Positions 1 through 7,260 of a stretch of 64,000 nucleotides of DNA are shown here, in pieces. Each line of letters starts with the position of its first letter. Within the stretch, counting starts at the first letter, position 1. The translations under genes were made by a program, and so were the position numbers. Source of the DNA: HGM04593 sp045631205 (GTDB lineage Bacteria; Bacteroidota; Bacteroidia; Bacteroidales; Bacteroidaceae); assembly GCA_045631205.1 (NCBI GenBank), contig JAZQUI010000023.1, positions 28,769-92,768 on the forward strand, read 5' to 3'. The notes beneath the pieces are model-generated. The model saw only the letters and a program-made list of their open reading frames with translations. It did no database searches and had not been told where the DNA came from.

Positions 1-309
1 GACGTACTCAAAGAGCACATCGCAGTTCACGAGGCAAACCGTTTGGGTATCCCTGTATTCGCTATCGTAGATACAAACTCTAACCCCAACAACATCGACT
101 TCGTAATCCCCGCTAACGACGACGCTACAAAGTCAGTAGAGGTTATCCTCGACGCTTGCTGCGCTGCTATCGCTGAGGGCTTGGAAGAGCGCAAAGTTGA
201 GAAGGTAGATGAGGCTACAGAGGGTTCAGAGGAGAACACAGAGAAGAAACCTGCTCGTCGCCGCACAACACGTGCTCGCGCTGACAAAGCTGAAGAGGTT
301 GCAGAGTAA
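1..309 (+). CDS. rpsB: 30S ribosomal protein S2, C-terminal part (5' end outside window)
   Basis: Frame 1 is open from the first base to TAA at 307-309. It reads through the S2 signature EANRLGIPVFAIVDTNSNP, which is the conserved C-terminal Rossmann strand of S2. The remaining tail is acidic then basic (KKPARRRTTRARADKAEEV), as in Bacteroidota S2 proteins. S2 is a small-subunit ribosomal protein. tsf follows after 40 nt, the classic rpsB-tsf operon. Only about 102 residues are visible and the start is upstream of the window. Confidence 0.95.
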   Translation, partial: DVLKEHIAVHEANRLGIPVFAIVDTNSNPNNIDFVIPANDDATKSVEVILDACCAAIAEGLEERKVEKVDEATEGSEENTEKKPARRRTTRARADKAEEVAE

Positions 310-349
310 TTTTCTCTTAATTACTAATTTTTAAAACAATATTACTACT

Positions 350-1171
350 ATGGCTGTAACAATGGCTGATATTTCCAAGCTCCGTACAATGACCGGTGCT
401 GGTATGATGGATTGTAAAAACGCTTTGACAGAGGCTGAGGGCGATTTCGACAAGGCTATCGAGATTATCCGTAAGAAGGGTCAGTTGGTAGCTGCAAAAC
501 GTAGCGACCGCGAGGCTTCTGAGGGTTGTGTACTCGTTAAGGCTGAGAATGGCTTCGGTGCTATCATCGCTTTGAAGTGTGAGACTGACTTCGTTGCTCA
601 GGGTGCTGACTTCATCAAGTTGACACAGGATATCTTGGACGCTGCAATTGCTGCAAAGTGCAAGACTATCGAGGAGGTTCAGGCTCTTCCCCTTGGTGAT
701 GCTACTGTACAGGACGCTATCGTTGCTCGTTCAGGTATCACAGGTGAGAAGATGGAGCTCGATGGTTACAAGACTCTCGAGGCTGAGAACATCTTCACTT
801 ACAACCACCAGAAGAAGAATATGCTCTGTACAATGGTAGCTCTTACACAGGCTAACGAGGAGGCAGGTCACGAGATTGCAATGCAGATTGCAGCTTCTGC
901 TCCCCTTGCACTTACAAGCGAGGACCTTGACCCCGCAATCATCGCTAAAGAGCGTGCTGTTGCCGAGGACAAAGCTCGTGAGGAGGGCAAGCCCGAAAAT
1001 ATGATCGCTCGCATCGCTGACGGTCGTATCCAGAAGTTCTACAAAGAGGTTTGCCTCTTGCAGCAGGGCTACTGCCAGAACGAGAAGATTTCTGTTGCCG
1101 ATTTCTTGAAAGGCTTCGACAAAGAGCTTACAGCAACAGGCTTCCAGCGTTTCACATTGCGTGCTGAGTAA
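350..1171 (+). CDS. tsf: Translation elongation factor Ts
   Basis: EF-Ts (273 aa) is the guanine-nucleotide exchange factor that recycles EF-Tu-GDP in the cytoplasm. The N-terminal UBA-like domain is recognised by DISKLRTMTGAGMMDCKNAL, and the core motif CETDFVAQGADF follows near residue 80. Two ATGs are possible (350 and 362). The first gives MAVTMADISKLR, the form I know from related Bacteroidales, so it is preferred. The gene follows rpsB closely and is closed by a strong terminator 25 nt after the stop. Confidence 0.97.
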   Translation: MAVTMADISKLRTMTGAGMMDCKNALTEAEGDFDKAIEIIRKKGQLVAAKRSDREASEGCVLVKAENGFGAIIALKCETDFVAQGADFIKLTQDILDAAIAAKCKTIEEVQALPLGDATVQDAIVARSGITGEKMELDGYKTLEAENIFTYNHQKKNMLCTMVALTQANEEAGHEIAMQIAASAPLALTSEDLDPAIIAKERAVAEDKAREEGKPENMIARIADGRIQKFYKEVCLLQQGYCQNEKISVADFLKGFDKELTATGFQRFTLRAE

Positions 1172-1196
1172 TTTTACATTACACACGATAACGCAA

Positions 1197-1229
1197 GCAG
1201 GGCAACCAATTGGTTGCCCTGCTTTTTTA
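1197..1229 (+). terminator. Rho-independent terminator of rpsB-tsf
   Basis: A perfect 26-nt inverted repeat, GCAGGGCAACCAA followed by its complement, spans 1197-1222 and runs directly into TTTTTT. It lies 25 nt after the tsf stop codon, so it ends the rpsB-tsf transcript. Confidence 0.93.
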
Positions 1230-1317
1230 TTGCTTTTCGAGAATACCTTTATTTTGTATTTTCAATAAGAACTATTGTTTGCAGCGGAGATTGCTTTTAT
1301 TCTTTTGTTCTTTTGTC

Positions 1318-1350
1318 AAAAAAAAGAGATTTGCTACTAAGTAACTCTCT
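1318..1350 (-). terminator. Probable terminator of the rimP-to-rnhB operon
   Basis: Read on the minus strand, an AGAGA...TCTCT stem with a weakly paired interior is followed by eight T residues (plus-strand A run at 1318-1325). It lies 15 nt beyond the rnhB stop. The stem is short, so strength is uncertain. Confidence 0.55.
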
Positions 1351-1364
1351 GTATAACATATACA

Positions 1365-1976
1365 TTACTCGAACGAAAGTTCCAGTTGTTTGGGCTCCTC
1401 GCCCAAAAGGTTGAACGACATACGGTGGTGGGGGGAAACGCCGAACTCGCGTATGGCTGCGCGGTGCTTTGCAGTGGGGTAGCCCTTGTTGCTCTTCCAG
1501 TCGTACATTGGGTATTCGCGGGCGAGAGCAAGCATATAATCGTCGCGGTAGGTCTTTGCGAGTATTGAGGCGGCGGCGATGCTCATATATGTGGCGTCGC
1601 CCTTAACAATGGTGTTGTGTGTTATTCCGGGGTAGGGGCTGAACTTGTTGCCGTCGATAAGAAGGTGCTGGGGACGCACTTTTAGTCCGTCAACAGCACG
1701 GTGCATTGCAAGTATAGATGCCCGCAGTATGTTTATTTTGTCAATCTCGGCAGCGGTAACTATGCCCACAGCCCACGCTACGGCCTCTTTCTCAATTACC
1801 TCGCGCAGTTGGTAGCGTTGTACCTCGGTGAGTTGTTTTGAGTCGTTCAGGAGTGCATTTTCAAAGTCGGGCGGCAGTATTACTGCTGCTGCATATACAT
1901 CGCCGGCAAGGCAACCACGCCCTGCTTCATCGCATCCGGCTTCAATAACTCCTTCTGTTTGAAATAGTTTAAGCAT
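1365..1976 (-). CDS. rnhB: Ribonuclease HII
   Basis: RNase HII (203 aa) nicks RNA-DNA hybrids 5' of ribonucleotides and starts ribonucleotide excision repair. The catalytic start of the family is visible as EAGCDEAGRGCLAGDVYAAA (DEAGRG motif), followed by LNDSKQL, LLIDGNK and GDATYMSIAAASILAKTYRD, giving the expected acidic residues. Length is normal. Its ATG overlaps the sufS stop codon in the arrangement TAATG, so it is translationally linked and last in the operon. Confidence 0.96.
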   Translation of the reverse strand: MLKLFQTEGVIEAGCDEAGRGCLAGDVYAAAVILPPDFENALLNDSKQLTEVQRYQLREVIEKEAVAWAVGIVTAAEIDKINILRASILAMHRAVDGLKVRPQHLLIDGNKFSPYPGITHNTIVKGDATYMSIAAASILAKTYRDDYMLALAREYPMYDWKSNKGYPTAKHRAAIREFGVSPHHRMSFNLLGEEPKQLELSFE

Positions 1977-3187
1977 TATGCAAACATTTTAACGGCTCGT
2001 TTTATTCCCTCTATCAGTGCATCGACCTCTTCGCGGGTGTTGTATATGGCAAATGAGGCGCGCACGGTGCCTGGTATGCCCAAATGGTCGATGAGGGGCT
2101 GCGCGCAGTGGTGTCCTGTGCGTATGGCTATTCCCAGGTGGTCGAGTATGGTGCCAAGGTCGGCTGGGTGTATGTTGCCAACAAGGAAGGAGATTGCAGC
2201 GCCGTCGGGTTTGCCGAATATGCGCATACCCTCAATCTCTTGCAGTCTTTCGAGGGCATATTGTGTAAGCGCGTGTTCGTGCGCGGCAATGTTTTCTATT
2301 CCCATTTGCATAACCCATTCGAGAGCTGCACCTAGTGCAATTGCTCCCACATAGTCGGGGGTGCCTGCTTCGAACTTATAGGGGAGTTCGTTGTAGGTGG
2401 TTTTCTCGAAACGTACGGTCTGTATCATTTCGCCGCCACCGTGGTAGGGCTGCATTGCATTCAAGTATTTCTCTTTGCCATAGAGTACGCCTATTCCTGT
2501 GGGGGCATATACTTTATGTCCGCTCATTACAAAGAAGTCGGCATCGAGGTTCTGAACATCCACTTTTATATGGGGGCTGCTCTGTGCGCCATCGATAAGT
2601 ACGGGTACATTGTGGCTGTGAGCAATCTCTATTATCTCTTTTACGGGGTTGGTGACACCAAGCACGTTCGATACGTGTGTGATGCTTACAAGGCGTGTGC
2701 GTTCGTTGAAGAGTGTTGCATATGCGTCGATGTCGAGCGTGGCATCCTCTTTCAGGGGTACGATGCGCAGGGTTATTCCTATGCGGTCGCGAAGCATTTG
2801 CCAAGGTACAATGTTGCTGTGGTGCTCCATTGTTGATATGATAACCTCGTCGCCCTTTTTCAGGAAGGTGTTTCCGAATGATGTTGCCACAAGGTTTATG
2901 CTCTCGGTGGTGCCGCGAGTGAATATTATTTCGTGGCTGTGTGCAGCGCCGATAAATTTCTGTACCGTGCGTCGGGCTTTTTCAAACTCTTCGGTGGCAA
3001 TCTGTGAGAGGTGGTGTACGCCACGGTGCACGTTTGAGTTTATGGTGCAGTAGGCGTTGCTTATGGCATCTATCACACATTGTGGCTTTTGTGTGGTTGC
3101 TGCGTTGTCGAGGTAAACAAGAGGTTTCCCATACACTTTTTGCGAGAGTATGGGAAATTCCTTGCGTATTTCTTGCGTGTCGAGCAT
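1976..3187 (-). CDS. sufS: Cysteine desulfurase SufS
   Basis: SufS (403 aa) is a PLP enzyme that takes sulfur from cysteine for Fe-S cluster assembly. Visible features are the N-terminal VYLDNAATTQKP, the PLP lysine in FFVMSGHKVYAPTG, and the active-site cysteine in TGHHCAQP near the C-terminus, typical of group II desulfurases. It follows sufD by 11 nt. No separate sufE or sufU is present in the visible operon. Confidence 0.96.
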   Translation of the reverse strand: MLDTQEIRKEFPILSQKVYGKPLVYLDNAATTQKPQCVIDAISNAYCTINSNVHRGVHHLSQIATEEFEKARRTVQKFIGAAHSHEIIFTRGTTESINLVATSFGNTFLKKGDEVIISTMEHHSNIVPWQMLRDRIGITLRIVPLKEDATLDIDAYATLFNERTRLVSITHVSNVLGVTNPVKEIIEIAHSHNVPVLIDGAQSSPHIKVDVQNLDADFFVMSGHKVYAPTGIGVLYGKEKYLNAMQPYHGGGEMIQTVRFEKTTYNELPYKFEAGTPDYVGAIALGAALEWVMQMGIENIAAHEHALTQYALERLQEIEGMRIFGKPDGAAISFLVGNIHPADLGTILDHLGIAIRTGHHCAQPLIDHLGIPGTVRASFAIYNTREEVDALIEGIKRAVKMFA

Positions 3188-3198
3188 CTTTCTATTCT

Positions 3199-4536
3199 TT
3201 ATTTACAGAGTGAGCAGCCTTTGCATCGGTTGAGTTCTCCGCGGAAGCGTTTTTCAACGAGCATATGCAGACGGTCGCGCAGGGCATCTATTTTTATGTT
3301 CTCTATAACCTCGCCTGCAAATGCGTACATAAGCAGGTGGCGTGCCTCCTCGGCGGGGATACCACGTTGTTGCATATAGAAGAGTGCGCTCTCGTCGAGC
3401 TGTCCCACGGTGGAGCCGTGGCTGCACTTTACGTCATCGGCATAAATTTCGAGCTGTGGCTGTGCATACATACGGGCGCAACTTGTGAGGCAGAGGTTGC
3501 GGTTTGTCTGTTCCGATGTGGTTTGTTGTGCATCGGGGTGTATGAGCATTTTGCCGGTAAAGACACCCACCGACTCTTCGTCGAGGATGTATTTGTATAG
3601 CTCGTTGCTGTTGCAGTTGCCAGTTTTGTGCTCCACGAGTGTGCGGTTGTCTATGTGCTGCTTTCTATCGCCAATGGCAAGGCCGGTGATGTTGGCATCG
3701 GCACCGCGTCCTTCGAGAGTGATGTTTATGCGGTTGCGGGTGAAGCCGTTTGTAAGGGTTATGTTACAGTGGTTGAAGTGGCTGTCGGCCTCCTGGCTCA
3801 CCAACATTTGTCCAACACGGCTGTTACCGCTGCTTGTCTCTTCAAGCTCGTATATGTCGAGCGATGCTCCTTCTCCCACAAAAACCTCGGTCACTTGTGT
3901 CGATAGTGTCTTCTTGTCGGTAGAGGAGTGGTCGCATATAAGCAGGCTCGCTTTTGCTCCTCGCTCAAGTATGATGAGCAGGCGGCGGTTCGACATCATA
4001 TCAACATTTGCCTGTATGAGGCTTACAATCTGTATTGTCTCCTCAATCTCTGTGTTACGGGGTATGTAGAGTACTATACCATCCTGCACAAATGCTGTGT
4101 TGAATTGTGCAATGGCATCGCCACTCTCGGCCAGTCGGTTGTAGTAGGGTGCGATGAGTTCTTTATGGCTATCGGCTATCTCGTTCAGGCTGCCAAGAAG
4201 CACCCCCTCGGGTAGCTTGTTCTCTTTTTCGCTTGCCTGGAAAGAGTCGTTGACAATGAATGCCCTGTGGGTTTTCAGGTTGGGCACATCGCAGGTGAAT
4301 ATGTCGTGCTGTGTGGCCGACGATGCTATTCGCCCAAGGTTCATACCATAGTCTGTGGCAAACTGTGCTGCAACATCGGTGTGCAACCAATCTTCCTCTT
4401 TGGTTGTGGGAAAACCTGTCGCTTTGAACTTTTCAAAAGCTTTGCGTCGTGCTTCGTTGAGCAACATCGCGCAGGGTTTCTCTATCAGCTCGCGGTTGGC
4501 GTCGTACAGTGCTATGTATTCCTGTTCGTTGCTCAT
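3199..4536 (-). CDS. sufD: Fe-S cluster assembly scaffold protein SufD
   Basis: SufD (445 aa) forms the SufBC2D scaffold with SufB and SufC. The C-terminal beta-helix shows CSHGSTVGQLDESALFYMQQ and RGIPAEEARHLLMYAFAGEV, family hallmarks that include the conserved H of the SufB-SufD interface. It lies between sufC (3-nt gap) and sufS (11-nt gap). The C-terminus ends in a Cys-rich stretch (RCKGCSLCK). Confidence 0.95.
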   Translation of the reverse strand: MSNEQEYIALYDANRELIEKPCAMLLNEARRKAFEKFKATGFPTTKEEDWLHTDVAAQFATDYGMNLGRIASSATQHDIFTCDVPNLKTHRAFIVNDSFQASEKENKLPEGVLLGSLNEIADSHKELIAPYYNRLAESGDAIAQFNTAFVQDGIVLYIPRNTEIEETIQIVSLIQANVDMMSNRRLLIILERGAKASLLICDHSSTDKKTLSTQVTEVFVGEGASLDIYELEETSSGNSRVGQMLVSQEADSHFNHCNITLTNGFTRNRINITLEGRGADANITGLAIGDRKQHIDNRTLVEHKTGNCNSNELYKYILDEESVGVFTGKMLIHPDAQQTTSEQTNRNLCLTSCARMYAQPQLEIYADDVKCSHGSTVGQLDESALFYMQQRGIPAEEARHLLMYAFAGEVIENIKIDALRDRLHMLVEKRFRGELNRCKGCSLCK

Positions 4537-4539
4537 TTG

Positions 4540-5298
4540 TTATTGGTTTTCGTTTTTAATCCAGTCGTATCCGCGTTCTTCGAGCTCGAGAGCGAGTTCG
4601 GGGCCTGCGGTTTTCACAATTTTACCATTGTAGAGCACGTGTACTATATCGGGTTTGATATAGTCGAGCAAACGCTGATAGTGGGTGATTACAATTGTTG
4701 ATGTATCATCGCGTTTCAACTTGTTCACGCCCTCGGCCACAATGCGCAAGGCGTCGATATCGAGGCCCGAATCTGTCTCGTCGAGTATGCTCAATGTGGG
4801 CTCCAACATTGCCATCTGGAATATTTCGTTGCGTTTCTTTTCACCTCCGCTGAATCCCTCGTTAACCGAACGGTTGGCAAGTTTGCTGTCGAGGTTTACA
4901 AGAGCGCGTTTCTCTCGCATAAGTTTAAGGAACTCTGTTGCGTTCATTGGCTCGAGTCCTTTGTATTGGCGCTGTGCGTTTATTGCAGCGCGCATAAAGT
5001 TGGTGATGCTTACACCCGATATTTCAACGGGATACTGGAACGAGAGGAAAATGCCCTCGTGGCTGCGGTTTTCGGGCGACAACTCGAGAAGGTTTTTTCC
5101 TTTATATATTATTTCGCCCTCGGTAACGGTGTATGCGGGGTGTCCCACAAGTACATTGCTCAATGTGCTCTTTCCCGAACCGTTGGGGCCCATTATGGCG
5201 TGTACTTCACCTGCTTTAACGGTGAGGTTTATGCCTTTGAGTATCTCTTTGCCGTTTATGGTGGCGTGTAAGTTTTTTATTTCCAATAAGTTTTCCAT
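4540..5298 (-). CDS. sufC: Fe-S cluster assembly ATPase SufC
   Basis: SufC (252 aa) is the ABC-type ATPase that drives conformational change in SufBCD. Walker A is GPNGSGKST, the signature is FSGGEKKRNE, and Walker B is LSILDETDSGLD with the catalytic E. The usual SufC form is DEIDSGLD; here the I is T. The gene is spaced tightly from sufB (16 nt) and sufD (3 nt). Confidence 0.97.
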   Translation of the reverse strand: MENLLEIKNLHATINGKEILKGINLTVKAGEVHAIMGPNGSGKSTLSNVLVGHPAYTVTEGEIIYKGKNLLELSPENRSHEGIFLSFQYPVEISGVSITNFMRAAINAQRQYKGLEPMNATEFLKLMREKRALVNLDSKLANRSVNEGFSGGEKKRNEIFQMAMLEPTLSILDETDSGLDIDALRIVAEGVNKLKRDDTSTIVITHYQRLLDYIKPDIVHVLYNGKIVKTAGPELALELEERGYDWIKNENQ

Positions 5299-5314
5299 AA
5301 TGTACTCTCTTTTT

Positions 5315-6757
5315 TTATCCTACGGCTCCTTCGAGCGATACGCTCAAAAGTTTTTGTGCCTCTATGGCAAACTCCATAGGCAATTTGTTCAATACCTCTT
5401 TGGCGTAGCCGTTGACTATGAGTCCTATGGCCTCTTCGGTGGGTATTCCTCGCTGATTGCAGTAGAAGAGCTGCTCCTCCGAAATTTTTGAGGTTGTTGC
5501 CTCGTGTTCTATTATTGCGCCATTGTTGTGTATGTCCATATAAGGGAATGTGTGCGCGCCACATTTGTCGCCAAGCAGCAGTGAGTCGCACTGGCTGTAA
5601 TTGCGTGCGCCGTCGGCATTTTTGCTTACGCGTACAAGGCCGCGGTATGAGTTCTGGCTGTGTCCTGCCGATATACCTTTGCTAATGATGGTGCTGCTGC
5701 AATTTTTGCCAAGGTGAATCATCTTTGTTCCTGTGTCGGCCTGCTGGTAGTTGTTGGTGAGTGCCACAGAGTAGAATTCGCCCTGTGAATTGTCGCCGCG
5801 CAGTATGCAGCTTGGGTATTTCCAGGTGATTGCCGAGCCGGTTTCAACCTGTGTCCACGACAATTTGCTGTTGCTGCCGCGGCAGTCGCCACGCTTGGTA
5901 ACAAAGTTATATACACCACCTTTTCCTTCGGCATCGCCGGGGTACCAGTTCTGCACTGTGCTGTATTTTACTTCGGCATTATCGCACACAATAATCTCAA
6001 CGATGGCTGCGTGTAGCTGGTTCTCGTCGCGCATGGGGGCTGTACAGCCCTCAAGGTACGATACATAGCTGTCGTCGTCGGCCACGATGAGTGTGCGCTC
6101 GAACTGTCCGGTGTTGGCGGCATTTATTCTAAAATAGGTCGATAATTCCATTGGGCAACGCACACCTTTGGGTATGTACACGAAAGAGCCGTCGCTGAAT
6201 ACAGCACTGTTGAGTGCCGCAAAGAAATTGTCGCGGTAGTTGACCACGGTGCCAAGGTATTTGCGCACGAGGTCGGGGTACTCCTGTACCGCTTCGCTCA
6301 TAGAGCAGAAGATGATTCCCTTCTCTTTGAGTTCTTCTTTGAAGGTTGTTTTTACCGACACCGAGTCCATAACTGCGTCAACGGCTGTACCGCTGAGTGC
6401 CAAACGCTCCTCCAATGGAATGCCGAGCTTTTCAAATGTCTTCATAAGCTCGGGGTCTATCTCCTTATTCTTGTTTTCCTTCTTTTTCAGAGGGTCGGCA
6501 TAATAGGAGATTGCCTGGTAGTCAATTGGCGGTATGTTGAGGTGTGGCCAAGTGGGCATCTTCTGTGTGAGCCAGTATGCGTAGGCTTTAAGACGGAACT
6601 CCAGCAACCACTCGGGTTCGTTTTTCTTCTTGGATATAAGTCTTATTACATCCTCGTTGAGTCCGCTTTCTATGATATCGGTCTTTATGTTTGTGATAAA
6701 GCCGAACTCATATGCTTTATTGGCTATTTTCTTGAATATATTGTTCTTCTTTTTCAT
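5315..6757 (-). CDS. sufB: Fe-S cluster assembly protein SufB
   Basis: SufB (480 aa) is the main scaffold subunit that binds the nascent Fe-S cluster. Hallmarks are AVQEYPDLVRKYLGTVV, the SDGSFVYIPKGVRCPMELST segment, the CTAPM motif and the C-terminal EHEATTSKISEEQLFYCNQR (the conserved C and E are putative cluster ligands). It is the first suf gene of a BCDS set, 8 nt after the CvpA-family gene. Confidence 0.97.
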   Translation of the reverse strand: MKKKNNIFKKIANKAYEFGFITNIKTDIIESGLNEDVIRLISKKKNEPEWLLEFRLKAYAYWLTQKMPTWPHLNIPPIDYQAISYYADPLKKKENKNKEIDPELMKTFEKLGIPLEERLALSGTAVDAVMDSVSVKTTFKEELKEKGIIFCSMSEAVQEYPDLVRKYLGTVVNYRDNFFAALNSAVFSDGSFVYIPKGVRCPMELSTYFRINAANTGQFERTLIVADDDSYVSYLEGCTAPMRDENQLHAAIVEIIVCDNAEVKYSTVQNWYPGDAEGKGGVYNFVTKRGDCRGSNSKLSWTQVETGSAITWKYPSCILRGDNSQGEFYSVALTNNYQQADTGTKMIHLGKNCSSTIISKGISAGHSQNSYRGLVRVSKNADGARNYSQCDSLLLGDKCGAHTFPYMDIHNNGAIIEHEATTSKISEEQLFYCNQRGIPTEEAIGLIVNGYAKEVLNKLPMEFAIEAQKLLSVSLEGAVG

Positions 6758-6765
6758 CTTTAATT

Positions 6766-7251
6766 CTATAACTTCTTTTCCGCCTCGTCGATGATTAAAG
6801 AGGTCAATATCTTTGTATGTTTATATAACAAGGAATTCTCTTGTGAGGTTTTTCCGGTGTATTTGTTATCGGGCATAAAATTTTCGGTGAGAGCTACGGC
6901 ACCAACAAAGATGAACATAGCAATGATGGTTGAAAATATTGCGCCCAATGCACGGTCGATAAAGGCGAGATGGCAGAGGTTGAGTATCCACGCGAGAATT
7001 ACTCCAGCAACTTTGAATACTATTACCACGCAGATGAGTATGGCCAGGAATGCAGCGGGAACGGCAATCCAGTCGGCCCATTGCGTATAGTCCTTAATCC
7101 ACACGGCTGCGGTGGGGTAGAACAACACTGCTTGGAGCAGGCCTAATGCTATACCTGCTCCAAACGATAGTTGTTTGATAAGTCCCTTGCAGTAACCGTA
7201 GATGAGCCCTACAAGTATAATTGCTGCAAGAGCAATATCGAGTGTGTTCAT
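6766..7251 (-). CDS. CvpA family membrane protein
   Basis: This 161-aa protein has about four membrane helices and the CvpA-type opening LDIALAAIILVGLIYGYCKGLIKQLSFGAGIALG, where the family has a G-x-x-x-G run after helix 1. CvpA proteins are inner-membrane proteins linked to colicin V production in E. coli and to envelope stress, but the mechanism is unknown. It sits 9 nt after infB and 8 nt before sufB, so it is co-transcribed between translation and Fe-S genes. Confidence 0.85.
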   Translation of the reverse strand: MNTLDIALAAIILVGLIYGYCKGLIKQLSFGAGIALGLLQAVLFYPTAAVWIKDYTQWADWIAVPAAFLAILICVVIVFKVAGVILAWILNLCHLAFIDRALGAIFSTIIAMFIFVGAVALTENFMPDNKYTGKTSQENSLLYKHTKILTSLIIDEAEKKL

Positions 7252-7260
7252 TTTCCGATG